A stretch of DNA of 33,866 nucleotides, taken from positions 1 through 33,866 of the forward strand of contig JAZUMQ010000041.1 in the NCBI GenBank assembly GCA_045603745.1, in the 5' to 3' direction. Every line of letters begins with the position of its first letter. Position 1 is the first letter of the stretch. This document shows, in pieces, positions 6,357 to 15,358 of this stretch. The stretch comes from RGIG995 sp045603745 (GTDB lineage: Bacteria; Bacillota; Clostridia; Oscillospirales; UBA644). The position numbers were made by a program, and so were the translations under genes. Under the pieces are notes generated by a model that worked only from the letters and a program-made list of their open reading frames with translations, made no database searches and was not told where the DNA came from.

Positions 6357-8405
6357 ATGAGAATTGCTTTGACCGGCAATCCGAACAGCGGTAAGACCAC
6401 CATGTACAACGCCCTGACCGGCAGAAATGAGAAGGTCGGGAACTGGGCGGGGGTCACCGTAGAGAAGAAAGAGCACGCCATCAAAAAATCCTATTGCGGA
6501 GATGTCGTGGAAGAACTGATCGCCGTCGACCTTCCCGGCGCTTACTCCATGTCTCCTTTCACCTCGGAAGAAAGTATTACCAGTTCCTACGTGAAGAATG
6601 AAAACCCTGACGTTATCATCAACATCGTCGACGCCACCAATTTGAGCCGTAGCCTGTTCTTTACCACCCAGTTGTTGGAACTGGGGATTCCCGTGGTTGT
6701 CGCCTTGAATAAAGCAGACATCAATAAGAAGAAAGAAACGGTCATCGACACGGCGGTTTTGTCTGCAGAATTGAATTGCCCCGTGGTCAATACCACCTCT
6801 ACCACCGCGGACGGTCTGAAAGACGTGATTTCTGCTGCGGTGGCTCAGGTAGGAAAAGGACAGAAAGCTCCTTATGTACAAGAAGAAATTGATTTGACCG
6901 ATAAGACTGCCGTGGAAGAAGCCGATCGGAAGCGATTTAAATTTGTCAACGGAATTGTTAAGTTGGTAGAAACTCGGAAGGTACTTACCCGCAAAAAGAA
7001 CGCCCAGGACAACGTTGATGCAATTTTGACCAACAAATGGGTAGGAATTCCTATCTTTGCCGTGATTATGTTCTTGGTCTTCTACATTTCCCAAGCCACA
7101 CTCGGCACTTGGATTGCGGAAGGATACGAATTTGAAAACGGCGTTGCGATTCCCGGATTGGTCACCCTTTTGGAAATGTTCCAGGAATGGGTTGGCGGCT
7201 TGGTCGTCAATACCCCCGACATCGTTCAGGCGTTGCTGGTGGACGGAATCATCGGCGGGGTTGCCGCCGTGGTCGGATTTTTGCCCCTGGTCATGGTGAT
7301 GTACTTCCTCATCGCTCTGTTGGAAGATTGCGGCTATATGGCACGTGCTTCCGTGGTTCTTGACCCCATCTTCAAAAAAGTGGGACTTTCCGGAAAATCC
7401 GTCATTCCCTTCGTCATCGGCACCGGTTGTGCCATTCCCGGCGTTATGGCTTGTCGAACCATTCGCAACGAACGGGAACGCAGAGCCACCGCCATGCTCG
7501 CCCCCTTTATGCCTTGCGGAGCAAAGTTGCCGGTCATCGCCTTGTTTGCCGGTGCGTTCTTTGACGATTCTCCTTGGGTTGGACCTCTGATGTATTTTGC
7601 CGGTATCGTTATTATCTTTATCGGTGCGTTGCTGATTAATAAAATCACCGGAAACAGTAAGAAAAAATCTTACTTTATCATGGAATTGCCCGAATACAAA
7701 GCCCCCTCTCTTTGGAGAGCCTGTAAGTCTATGTGCTCCCGTGGTTGGGCTTATATCGTAAAAGCCGGAACCATTATCCTTTTGTGCAATACTGCCGTTC
7801 AGGTCATGCAGTCCTTTACTTGGTCTTTCCAAATCGCGGAATCTGCTGATTCTTCCATTCTTGCTTCTATTGCAGGCCCCATCGCCTATCTTTTGGTTCC
7901 CATCGCCGGCGTTCTTTCTTGGCAGTTGGCTGCCGCCGCCGTCACCGGATTTATCGCCAAAGAAAACGTGGTCGGTACCCTTGCGGTCTGCTTCGTCGGG
8001 TTGGAAAACCTCATCGACACCGAAGAATTGGCGTTGATGGAAGGTGCCGGTGCTGACGTCGCCGGAATTATGGCAATCAGCAAAATCGCCGCCTTGGCTT
8101 ACATGATGTTTAATCTGTTCACTCCTCCCTGTTTTGCCGCCATCGGGGCTATGAACTCCGAAATGAAGAGTGCGAAATGGCTTTGGGGCGCGGTGGGATT
8201 CCAGTTGGGAATCGGTTACACCGTGGGCTATCTGGTCTATACCGTCGGTACGCTGATTACCGCTCCTTCCACGTTGGCGGTCGTTCCTGCAATCTGTGGT
8301 GGAATTGCCGTAGCGGTCTTTGTTGTAATCATCGCGATTCTGTGTGTCCGCGGAGAAAAACAAGTCAAAGCAGGGAAAGTTTCAAAAACTGCAAAAGTTG
8401 CTTAA
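6357..8405 (+). CDS. feoB: FeoB, ferrous iron transporter with GTPase domain
   Basis: Main inner-membrane Fe(II) permease. The 682-residue protein starts with a G-protein domain: P-loop GNPNSGKT (7-14), DLPG (58-61) and NKAD (118-121), with the VGNWAGVTVE stretch typical of FeoB between them. From about residue 225 on it is polytopic. It contains both conserved gate-like segments, GTGCAIPGVMACRTIRNERE followed closely by PFMPCGAKLPV, and the C-terminal repeat region (AKENVVGTLA, NLFTPPCFAAIGAM). SD aggagg (6343-6348) precedes the ATG at 6357. The next gene, 13 bases downstream, encodes its Cys-rich partner. Iron-responsive control is implied by the upstream palindrome. Confidence 0.97.
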   Translation: MRIALTGNPNSGKTTMYNALTGRNEKVGNWAGVTVEKKEHAIKKSYCGDVVEELIAVDLPGAYSMSPFTSEESITSSYVKNENPDVIINIVDATNLSRSLFFTTQLLELGIPVVVALNKADINKKKETVIDTAVLSAELNCPVVNTTSTTADGLKDVISAAVAQVGKGQKAPYVQEEIDLTDKTAVEEADRKRFKFVNGIVKLVETRKVLTRKKNAQDNVDAILTNKWVGIPIFAVIMFLVFYISQATLGTWIAEGYEFENGVAIPGLVTLLEMFQEWVGGLVVNTPDIVQALLVDGIIGGVAAVVGFLPLVMVMYFLIALLEDCGYMARASVVLDPIFKKVGLSGKSVIPFVIGTGCAIPGVMACRTIRNERERRATAMLAPFMPCGAKLPVIALFAGAFFDDSPWVGPLMYFAGIVIIFIGALLINKITGNSKKKSYFIMELPEYKAPSLWRACKSMCSRGWAYIVKAGTIILLCNTAVQVMQSFTWSFQIAESADSSILASIAGPIAYLLVPIAGVLSWQLAAAAVTGFIAKENVVGTLAVCFVGLENLIDTEELALMEGAGADVAGIMAISKIAALAYMMFNLFTPPCFAAIGAMNSEMKSAKWLWGAVGFQLGIGYTVGYLVYTVGTLITAPSTLAVVPAICGGIAVAVFVVIIAILCVRGEKQVKAGKVSKTAKVA

Positions 8406-8418
8406 TTGAGGAGATTTT

Positions 8419-8640
8419 ATGGGCGCAGAAACCTATATCGTCATTGCCGTGATTCTCATCGTCGTAGGTCTGGCGGCAGGATACGTTATTAAGGCGAAAA
8501 AAAGCGGAAAGAAATGTATCGGTTGCCCCGATGGGTGTTGTACTTCCAAAAAGAAGTCTGATGATATGACCCCCTGCTCCGGTTCTTGTGCCTGCTGTTG
8601 CGGGTGTTCCCAAGAACCTGCCGACAACGAAAATCAATAA
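8419..8640 (+). CDS. FeoB-associated Cys-rich membrane protein
   Basis: A 73-residue protein with one N-terminal membrane helix (about residues 6-25), a lysine-rich stop-transfer segment, and a tail holding ten cysteines, including IGC, DGCC and ACCCGC. This is the layout of the small FeoB-associated Cys-rich family, which is usually encoded right after feoB in anaerobes. The role is not established; a metal- or redox-binding accessory to FeoB is the usual suggestion. An SD (gaggag) precedes the ATG by a few bases. A long stem-loop follows the stop directly. Confidence 0.9.
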   Translation: MGAETYIVIAVILIVVGLAAGYVIKAKKSGKKCIGCPDGCCTSKKKSDDMTPCSGSCACCCGCSQEPADNENQ

Positions 8641-8678
8641 AAAGTATCGGGAGACGCATTTGCGTCTCCCGATACTTT
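8641..8678. terminator. Long bidirectional terminator after the feo genes
   Basis: A perfect 17-bp stem (8641-8657 and 8662-8678) with an ATTT loop and AAA/TTT ends. It lies between the convergent feo and UPF0210 units and could serve both. Confidence 0.85.
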
Positions 8679-8734
8679 ATCAATATTAGTTTTCACTCGG
8701 CAGATGTAATCTGCGAATTTCGCTTTTCTTTTTG

Positions 8735-8768
8735 GTTCTTTTTCTTTTCTCGTGAAAAGAAAAAGAAC
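8735..8768. repeat. A/T-rich 15-bp perfect hairpin
   Basis: GTTCTTTTTCTTTTC (8735-8749), a TCGT loop, and GAAAAGAAAAAGAAC (8754-8768). One strand is pure pyrimidine and the other pure purine. It lies 12 bases from the UPF0210 stop codon. It has no T-tract typical of a terminator on either side, so it may instead be a dispersed repeat. Confidence 0.55.
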
Positions 8769-8780
8769 ACTTCTCCACCC

Positions 8781-10136
8781 TTAATTCTTCAAACTCTGCA
8801 TGGGGGCGGGGATTCTGCCACCCCGGGCGATGAATTTCGCGGGGGAGACGTTGCGGACGGGCATGATAGGAGCCGTACCCAAAAGTCCGCCGAATTCCAC
8901 GTGGTCGCCTACGGATTTTCCGTAAGCGGGGATAATGCGAACGGCGGTGGTCTTGGTATTTACCACGCCAATGGAAATTTCGTCGGCAATAATGGCGGAA
9001 ATTACGTCGGCAGAAGTGTTTCCGGGAACGGCGATCATGTCCAGACCCACGGAGCAGACTGCGGTCATTGCTTCCAACTTATCTAAGGTCAAAACGCCGT
9101 TTTCTGCGGCTCGGATCATTCCGGCGTCTTCCGAAACCGGAATAAAGGCTCCGGACAAACCACCCACGTGGCTGGACGCCATCACGCCGCCCTTTTTCAC
9201 TGCGTCGTTTAATAATGCCAAGGCGGCGGTGGTTCCGTGTGCCCCACATTGTTCCAGTCCCATCTCTTCCAGAATGTGCGCCACCGAGTCTCCAATGGCA
9301 GGAGTGGGCGCCAGCGACAGATCTACGATACCAAAAGGCACGTTCAAACGGCGGGAAGCTTCCGAAGCCACCAATTGACCCATGCGGGTAATTTTGAAGG
9401 CGGTTTTCTTAATGGTTTCCGCAACGGCGGAGAAATCTCCGTCGCACTTTTCCAGAGCGGTTTTTACCACGCCGGGGCCGGAAACACCTACGTTGATGAC
9501 GCATTCCCCTTCGCCTACACCGTGGAACGCCCCTGCCATGAACGGGTTATCTTCGGGAACGTTGGCAAAGACGACGAGTTTTGCGCACCCGATGGAGCTT
9601 TGATCTTTGGTTAGCTCTGCAAGGTCTTTGATGGTGGTTCCCATCATTCTGACCGCGTCCATATTGATGCCTGCTTTGGTGGAAGCCACGTTGATGGAAG
9701 AACAAACGTTGCTTGTTTCGGTCAATGCTTGGGGCAGGGACCGGATCAGTTTCAGGTCACTTTCGGTAAATCCCTTGTGAACCAAGGCGGAAAAGCCGCC
9801 GATAAAGTTGACGCCGCATTTGTCCGCCGCTTCCTGCATTGCTTTTGCAAAACAGGTGTAATCTTCAGTTTTTGAGGCGGCGGCGATCATCGACATGGGG
9901 GTGATGGAAATGCGTTTGTTGATGATGGGAATTCCGAATTCTTTTTCGATCTCTTCCCCGGTCTTGACTAAATTTTGCGCCTTAGAGCAGATTTTGTCTA
10001 CGATCTTCCGGCAAGCCACCTTCGGATCGGGGTCACAACAGTCAAAAAGGGAGATTCCCATGGTGACGGTCCGAACGTCGAGATGTTCGTTTTCGATCAT
10101 ATGTAACGTTTCAAGAATTTCGTTGCTGTTTATCAT
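8781..10136 (-). CDS. UPF0210 (DUF711) family protein
   Basis: A 451-residue protein matching the UPF0210 family in length and landmarks: an N-terminal LDVRTVTMGISL segment, GIPIINKRISITPMS, NVASTKAGINMDAVRMMG, and a C-terminal GGLLGTAPIMPV near the end. The family is conserved in many Firmicutes and archaea, but its biochemical role is unknown to me. It lies 17 bases after the ACT-domain gene. This ACT-UPF0210 pairing is a recurring arrangement, suggesting that the ACT protein senses a small ligand, perhaps an amino acid, for the larger partner. Last gene of its transcription unit. Confidence 0.9.
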   Translation of the reverse strand: MINSNEILETLHMIENEHLDVRTVTMGISLFDCCDPDPKVACRKIVDKICSKAQNLVKTGEEIEKEFGIPIINKRISITPMSMIAAASKTEDYTCFAKAMQEAADKCGVNFIGGFSALVHKGFTESDLKLIRSLPQALTETSNVCSSINVASTKAGINMDAVRMMGTTIKDLAELTKDQSSIGCAKLVVFANVPEDNPFMAGAFHGVGEGECVINVGVSGPGVVKTALEKCDGDFSAVAETIKKTAFKITRMGQLVASEASRRLNVPFGIVDLSLAPTPAIGDSVAHILEEMGLEQCGAHGTTAALALLNDAVKKGGVMASSHVGGLSGAFIPVSEDAGMIRAAENGVLTLDKLEAMTAVCSVGLDMIAVPGNTSADVISAIIADEISIGVVNTKTTAVRIIPAYGKSVGDHVEFGGLLGTAPIMPVRNVSPAKFIARGGRIPAPMQSLKN

Positions 10137-10153
10137 CGGTATTGTCCTCGTTT

Positions 10154-10423
10154 TCAGATGCGGTGCATGGCGTTAAAAATTTCTTCGTGCATCGTGTGAA
10201 TGGCAAGGCCGTTATTTTCTCCCAACTCGGTCATGCGGTCAACGAAATCGGTAAATTTGACGGTAATGTCGTCAATGCTTACCAACATAACCATGACGAA
10301 TAAATCGTCCAAGACCTTTTGGGTGATGTCCTCAATGTTGGCGTTGACTTCGGTGCAGGCGGCGGAGACCTGGGCGATAATACCCACGGAGTCTTTGCCT
10401 GCGACAGTGATAATGGCTCTCAT
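10154..10423 (-). CDS. ACT-domain protein (UPF0237 type)
   Basis: An 89-residue single ACT domain. It starts MRAIITVAGKDSVGIIAQV and then shows the NIEDITQKVLDDLFVMVMLV beta-alpha pattern of the UPF0237/GcvR-like group. ACT domains bind small ligands, often amino acids, and regulate partner proteins. The SD (aaaggaaac) overlaps the last codons of the upstream lipoprotein gene, so the two are probably co-transcribed. The pairing with UPF0210 downstream is the best functional clue. The ligand cannot be read from sequence. Confidence 0.9.
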   Translation of the reverse strand: MRAIITVAGKDSVGIIAQVSAACTEVNANIEDITQKVLDDLFVMVMLVSIDDITVKFTDFVDRMTELGENNGLAIHTMHEEIFNAMHRI

Positions 10424-10425
10424 AA

Positions 10426-11772
10426 TTAGTTTCCTTTCTGTATTTCGTTATTTGCATTAAAGCGGGATTGCAGATTGCTCAGATATTCTTTCGCGGAAAG
10501 ATGTCCTTTTGCCATTTGCAAAAAATATTCTTCTACAATGGACCGATTCTCGGTCATGGGTAGAGAAGTATCGGTATCGGCGGTGGCGAGAAGGTCGAAA
10601 TAAAGTTCGGCATCTTCTTTGTGATAAAAATGATCTTCGGTCAGTTCTTCGTTGACGTTCACTTTTTCCGGTGACGCGAAGAGCCGCGGAAGGAGGGTTT
10701 TGCAAAGTTCTTTGTTTGCATTGGCGGTGATCCCGCAGAAAATATCTTCCGAGGAATAACAGGCTCCCGCCGTTCCTTTTTGAATGGAAGGAAAGCCGAT
10801 GATTCGCAGATCTTCGCCCAGACAGGCGGAAACAGAATCGTCTTCGGTGTCAAAAAGAAGGGAAGAATTACCCACCAAAAAAGCGGTGCGGCGGTTGGTA
10901 AACGCCAATTTTGCAGTGGGGTCGGCGGCGCTGTTTTCATAGGCGCCCAAGGAGTAAGTGACTCCCGACGATAACAGTGATTGCAGTTTGGAAAATCCGG
11001 TCAATCCCTGTTTGGAGTCCATGACGCAGGTTCCGTCGTCGGAAAAATAGGTCAGCCCGGCAGCGTGGAGGGTCGCCCAAACCAAATCGGGGTGCGATTC
11101 GTTGGGGGTTGCGAGGGCAAAAACTTCGCCGTCGGTGACTTGATTACAGAGTCGTTCAAAATTGTTCCAATTCCAAGCGCTGTTTTCGTATAATTCCAAA
11201 GGAGTTTCGCAATTCCGGTCGGTCAGAAGTTTTTCGTTGTAAAATAAAAGATAGGACAAGGTGGGCAAAGGATTGTTCCAGCCGTCTGCCCGCAGGGCAT
11301 AAGCGGTACCGTCGGATTTTTTCAGACTTCCGGTTTTCGAGGCTTCCAGTCCTACGTCGGCAAGGGAAAGAAAATATCCTTCGTCGTAATACCGAGAGAG
11401 AAACATCGCATCGGTCTGAATAACGTCGGCGTACTTTTTTCCGGTTCGGCAGGCGCGCAAGAACTGATCGGAGAGGTTTGCTTCCGAAACCAGTTCTACG
11501 TCCACCGTCGTTCCGGTGGCTTTTTCTACGGCTTCGATCTGTGCTAAGATTCGGTCTGTTTTTGGGGAAGCGCCCCCTTCCGGACGGAAGGCTTCGGCTC
11601 CCGCAACGGAAGTCTTCACCGTCAGCGTGTTTGGATCGGAGGAATCGGAAACTCCGGCGTTTTGATTTGAGCCGTTTTGTTTTCCGCCACTCAAGTCGAT
11701 TTTTTCGCAACCAAGCAAAGAAAACAATAGGAGTGCCGACAGAAACAGAGCGAATATGCGAGAAAATTTCAT
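10426..11772 (-). CDS. Extracellular solute-binding lipoprotein, sugar-type
   Basis: A 448-residue protein with a lipoprotein signal peptide (MKFSRIFALF..., lipobox LLGC, Cys about residue 22), a Ser/Gly/Asn-rich linker, then a solute-binding fold of the family 1 (sugar ABC transporter) type. The segment WNWNNFERLCNQVT resembles the W-W-D-F motif of such proteins. The frame extends upstream to 11802, but the SD ggaggt sits five bases before the ATG at 11772, which also begins the signal peptide. No permease or ATPase genes are nearby, so it is an orphan here. It lies 39 bases after argS and two bases before the ACT gene, an odd location for a transporter component. The substrate is unknown. 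Confidence 0.82.
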   Translation of the reverse strand: MKFSRIFALFLSALLLFSLLGCEKIDLSGGKQNGSNQNAGVSDSSDPNTLTVKTSVAGAEAFRPEGGASPKTDRILAQIEAVEKATGTTVDVELVSEANLSDQFLRACRTGKKYADVIQTDAMFLSRYYDEGYFLSLADVGLEASKTGSLKKSDGTAYALRADGWNNPLPTLSYLLFYNEKLLTDRNCETPLELYENSAWNWNNFERLCNQVTDGEVFALATPNESHPDLVWATLHAAGLTYFSDDGTCVMDSKQGLTGFSKLQSLLSSGVTYSLGAYENSAADPTAKLAFTNRRTAFLVGNSSLLFDTEDDSVSACLGEDLRIIGFPSIQKGTAGACYSSEDIFCGITANANKELCKTLLPRLFASPEKVNVNEELTEDHFYHKEDAELYFDLLATADTDTSLPMTENRSIVEEYFLQMAKGHLSAKEYLSNLQSRFNANNEIQKGN

Positions 11773-11811
11773 CGCAGACCTCCAAAACAAAGTATAAAAC
11801 AATTGGTTTTA

Positions 11812-13536
11812 TTACATTGCGGGAACGGTTTCCATGCCCAAAACGGTCAAGGTTTGTTCCAGCAGATTTCCTACGGCGGCAGACAGAGCGATCCACGTGT
11901 TTTTCTTCACCGGATCGGATTCGCTCATGATTTTATGAGTTCCGTAGAATACGTTGAAAGCGTTTGCCAGATCATATGCCGCTTCGCACAGAAAACTGGG
12001 CAACTTATCAGCAAATGCCTGACTGTAAGCCGTGGTGAGCAGTTGCATTTTCATCAGAACTTCCCGTTCTTCTTTAGACGAAATTTGCAATTCTGCCGTC
12101 AAATCGGGATTGCCGGCTTTTGCCAGAAGAGAACGGATCCGTACCAAGGAATATAACAAATACGATCCGGTTTTTCCGTCGAATTGGACGAATTTGTCGA
12201 TGTCAAAAATATAATTCTTCGTGCGGTTGCAAACCAGATCGCCGTATTTCAGTGCGGCACAACCCACTTTTCGAGGTGCATCGGCATCTTGTGCCAACGC
12301 CCCTTCCGACAACTGTTTGCCGGCGGCTTCGGAAATCAGGGCGATGAGGTCTTTCAGTTTCATCGTGCCCCCTTCTCTCGTTTTGAAGGGTTTTCCGTCG
12401 GTTCCGTTGACGGTGCCGAAGGGAACGTGGATCAGGACGGTATCTTCTTTGACCAATCCGGTTTTCCGGGCGCAACGGAAGACTTGTTCAAAGTGAAGCC
12501 CCTGCCGAGCATCGACCACGTACCAAATTTCATCGGGATCAATGGTCTCCATGCGTTCTTTGATGGTTGCAAGGTCGGTAGATGCGTAGATCTGGGCACC
12601 GTTGGATTTCCGAAGAATGATGGGAGGCATGGGTTTTTCGTCGGTTTCTTCCGCCACGTCCATGACCAATGCGCCTTCGCTTTCATAGGCAAAGCCCTGC
12701 TCCACAAAGGAATCGATCATAGGATCTACGTAGCGGTCGCAGGTGCTCTCGCCGTTCCAGAGATCAAATTCCACGTTCAGCGCGGCGTAATCCTTTTTGA
12801 TGTCTGCAATGGAAATGGCGCAAATATCCTGCCACAGGGTATAATATCCTTCCTCGTGCTTTTGCAGACGGAAGGTGATGTCCTGGGCTTTTGCCCGAAA
12901 TTCTTCGTCCTCTTTGGAACGGGCAGACGCCAAGGGGTAGACCTCGTTCAGATCTCCAAGGGTAATCTCCGGTTTTGCACCGTTTCCGCCGAAATAGTAG
13001 GAAAGGTCGAACCGTTCTTCCAATCCGGCAATGACCAAGCCCATTTGGGTGCCCCAGTCACCTAAGTGGACGTCGCCCACTACTCGGTGACCCAAAAATA
13101 CCGAAAGACGTTTCAAGGCTTCGCCGATGACGGCGCTGCGCAAATGTCCCACGTGCAGAGGTTTTGCGATGTTCGGTCCACCGTAGTCAATGACGATTTT
13201 TTTCGGGTCTTGAGTGGTTTCTACCCCGCAGCGAGGATCTTGGAGAAGTTCTTTTAACAGGGCGGAAAATTCTTCGTCGGTGACGGTGAAATTTAAAAAT
13301 CCGGGGGCGGCGACTTCCGCCTTTGCGTAAGCATATTTTTCTGCGAACTTGTCCGCCAATGCCTGAGCGATCTTAATGGGTGCATTCCGCAATTCCTTTG
13401 CCAACGCAAATGCGGCGTTGCATTGATACTGGCACAGGTCGGGACGGTCGGAATAGGACACGGTAATTTTTTCCGTGGGGTATCCCAATTCTTCCGCAGC
13501 GGTACGAAGGTCGTTGTTCAGTTTGTTGATCAGCAT
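11812..13536 (-). CDS. argS: Arginyl-tRNA synthetase
   Basis: Class I aminoacyl-tRNA synthetase charging tRNA-Arg. The 574-residue protein has the N-terminal Add-1 tRNA-recognition domain, the HIGH motif as HVGH in PNIAKPLHVGHLRSA (about residue 125), and the C-terminal anticodon-binding DALR domain ending ETVPAM. The KMSKS loop is replaced by KTREGGTMKL, as is usual for most ArgRS. A clear sigma-A promoter lies about 40 bases upstream and the predicted leader is short, leaving no room for a T-box. The solute-binding lipoprotein gene follows closely. Confidence 0.97.
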   Translation of the reverse strand: MLINKLNNDLRTAAEELGYPTEKITVSYSDRPDLCQYQCNAAFALAKELRNAPIKIAQALADKFAEKYAYAKAEVAAPGFLNFTVTDEEFSALLKELLQDPRCGVETTQDPKKIVIDYGGPNIAKPLHVGHLRSAVIGEALKRLSVFLGHRVVGDVHLGDWGTQMGLVIAGLEERFDLSYYFGGNGAKPEITLGDLNEVYPLASARSKEDEEFRAKAQDITFRLQKHEEGYYTLWQDICAISIADIKKDYAALNVEFDLWNGESTCDRYVDPMIDSFVEQGFAYESEGALVMDVAEETDEKPMPPIILRKSNGAQIYASTDLATIKERMETIDPDEIWYVVDARQGLHFEQVFRCARKTGLVKEDTVLIHVPFGTVNGTDGKPFKTREGGTMKLKDLIALISEAAGKQLSEGALAQDADAPRKVGCAALKYGDLVCNRTKNYIFDIDKFVQFDGKTGSYLLYSLVRIRSLLAKAGNPDLTAELQISSKEEREVLMKMQLLTTAYSQAFADKLPSFLCEAAYDLANAFNVFYGTHKIMSESDPVKKNTWIALSAAVGNLLEQTLTVLGMETVPAM

Positions 13537-13576
13537 ATTCAGATGCTCCCTATGAGTATATAATATCTATTCTATC

Positions 13577-13605
13577 ATTATAGCACATTTTTTCGGGAAA
13601 AGCAA
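13577..13605 (-). promoter_or_regulatory. Sigma-A promoter of argS
   Basis: Read on the minus strand: TTGCTT (13605-13600), a 17-bp spacer, TATAAT (13582-13577). The predicted start of transcription is near 13570, leaving a leader of about 35 bases. Confidence 0.85.
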
Positions 13606-13616
13606 GGGTTTTGCGC

Positions 13617-13649
13617 AAAAAACTTCCCGGCTGATAACATCAGCCGGGA
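13617..13649 (-). terminator. Terminator of the Ig-like lipoprotein gene
   Basis: A perfect 11-bp stem, TCCCGGCTGAT/ATCAGCCGGGA (13625-13635 and 13639-13649), with a three-base loop. On the minus strand it is followed by a run of six T (13622-13617). It lies 16 bases past the stop codon. Confidence 0.9.
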
Positions 13650-13665
13650 TAAAATTATTCCAAAC

Positions 13666-15309
13666 TTATTCTGCGGGGAAAATATAGACTTCAATAGTGT
13701 AAAAATCCCCTGTGGATTGAGAGTAGCAGGAAATCATTGTGGGTTTTTCCAAGCATGCAACCAATCCCTTGATGGTTTTTTCTTTCTGATTCAATTCCAA
13801 ATGCGTTTCAAAACAGCTCCAGTTGACGGGGTCTCTGGGAATCAGGGACGGATCAATGGATACCGTTTGCCCTACCGTGAGGGAAAGATACGGAGCTTTT
13901 TGTACGTTGACCACGTAAGTCGCCGTGATGGTAGGATCGTTCTTGCTGGTAGCTACGATGGTGCACGAACCGAACTTTAGACCGGTGACCTTCCCGGTGA
14001 CGTCGACGGTTGCTACCGTCGAATTTGTAGAAGACCAGATTACTTCCGGCAATTCTTCCAAGCCCACGTATCCGGCTACCAATTCTATGGTGTTGTGGGG
14101 TGCGATGTCATACAGTACGGAATCTTCATTGATGGCGATTTCCAAAACCGGTTTGCGGGGATTGACGTAGACCACGGCGTTTTTGGAAAGTTCTCCTACC
14201 GTGCAGGTGATCAATACCGAAACGGGACTATCGGAAGGTGCCTTGATCAGGGTGAATTCTCCGGTGGTTTCGTCGATCGATAACAGATCCGGGCGGCTGG
14301 TGGTCCAGACCGGAATCTCGGTGCAGTTGGAGGGGGAAATGGAACAGTTGATTTTAAACGGTCCGTTATCGTTTTCTCCGATGGTCATGGTGGTGGGGGT
14401 CAATTGAAGTCTTGTCGGAGGAACGGAAACTTCTTTGGCAGGACCCACGGTAACGGTACAGTTTGCAGACAGATCGCCATTTCCGACGTTCAGGGTTGCG
14501 GTGATGGTCACTTCCCCTTCTCCGATTCCTTTCACGCTCCCTCCGGTGACGGTGGCAATCAAAGGATCGGAAGAGGTCCAGGTGATGGAATATCCCGTGG
14601 CGTTTTCCGGTTCCACTTTCGGAGTCAGTTGTAAGGTTGCCCCGATGGTTGTGGTATAAGCTCCTTCTTCAAAGGAAATCCCGGTGGCGGGAATGGTAAT
14701 TTCCGATACCCGTACCGTACAGGTGGCGGAAATCGTACCGTCTTGGGTCGTTGCGGTAATGGTGGAAATCCCTTGCGATACCGGGGAAACGACTCCTTCG
14801 GAAACGGTGGCGATGGCGGGATTGGAAGAAGTCCAGTTCAATGGGGTTTTTACGGCATTTTCCGGAGCATAAACGACCTCGTTGTTCAGATCCAAGGTCG
14901 AGCCTTCTCCCAGAGAATACACGGTGGACTGAAATGCGATAGACGACAACGGGGTGGTGTTTTCTATAACGGTGACGTTGCAGCTGAAATAAACCTCTTC
15001 CTCTGCCGTTCGTACGACGACGGTGACCTTGGTCATTCCGGGGGCAACACCGGTAACGGTTCCGCTATCCTCTACGGTGGCAACGGAAGGATTTTCTACC
15101 ATCCACGCTAAAGTATATTCTCCTACGTCGATGTTTTTCGGATTGTTCAAGGACAGTTTGTTCGTCTGTCCTGTCATGATGGTACATTCCGTTTCCGAAA
15201 GAACAAAGGCTTTTTCAATCTTATTTGCATTACTGCAACCGGTCAATAAAAAGACCAGAGAAAAGAGCAAGATGGGAAGGGTTTGTTTGATTAGTTTTAC
15301 GATTTTCAT
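13666..15309 (-). CDS. Lipoprotein with tandem bacterial Ig-like (BIg2) domains
   Basis: A 547-residue exported lipoprotein. The signal peptide ends in lipobox LLTGC (Cys about residue 25). Five Ig-like repeats of about 80-90 residues follow, each with the BIg2 pattern W-x-S-S/N-P-x-V/I-A-T-V followed by G-x-V-x-G and G-x-x-x-I-T-A-T. Examples are NWTSSNPAIATV, TWTSSDPLIATV and VIWSSTNSTVATV. A shorter, more divergent sixth unit ends the protein. There is no catalytic domain. The frame extends to 15336, but ATG 15309 starts the signal peptide after an aaagggg SD. BIg2 arrays are seen in adhesins and wall-bound spacers; the ligand is unknown. Monocistronic, with its own promoter and terminator. 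Confidence 0.88.
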   Translation of the reverse strand: MKIVKLIKQTLPILLFSLVFLLTGCSNANKIEKAFVLSETECTIMTGQTNKLSLNNPKNIDVGEYTLAWMVENPSVATVEDSGTVTGVAPGMTKVTVVVRTAEEEVYFSCNVTVIENTTPLSSIAFQSTVYSLGEGSTLDLNNEVVYAPENAVKTPLNWTSSNPAIATVSEGVVSPVSQGISTITATTQDGTISATCTVRVSEITIPATGISFEEGAYTTTIGATLQLTPKVEPENATGYSITWTSSDPLIATVTGGSVKGIGEGEVTITATLNVGNGDLSANCTVTVGPAKEVSVPPTRLQLTPTTMTIGENDNGPFKINCSISPSNCTEIPVWTTSRPDLLSIDETTGEFTLIKAPSDSPVSVLITCTVGELSKNAVVYVNPRKPVLEIAINEDSVLYDIAPHNTIELVAGYVGLEELPEVIWSSTNSTVATVDVTGKVTGLKFGSCTIVATSKNDPTITATYVVNVQKAPYLSLTVGQTVSIDPSLIPRDPVNWSCFETHLELNQKEKTIKGLVACLEKPTMISCYSQSTGDFYTIEVYIFPAE

Positions 15310-15358
15310 TCGGTTCGTCCCCTTTCGGGATTGCATTTGTTGTGAGGATTACGCTTTT

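Noticed and set aside
6177..8363. A 728-codon open frame antisense to feoB
   Set aside because: It is a shadow of feoB: its product is a biased mix rich in His, Gly, Asp, Asn and Gln with no recognised domain, and feoB on the other strand is a textbook protein.
12340..12420. ArgRS lacking a KMSKS motif
   Set aside because: Most ArgRS lack canonical KMSKS, and the substitute loop is in the expected place.
13537..13576. T-box or other riboswitch before argS
   Set aside because: The predicted leader is only about 35 bases long, too short for either.
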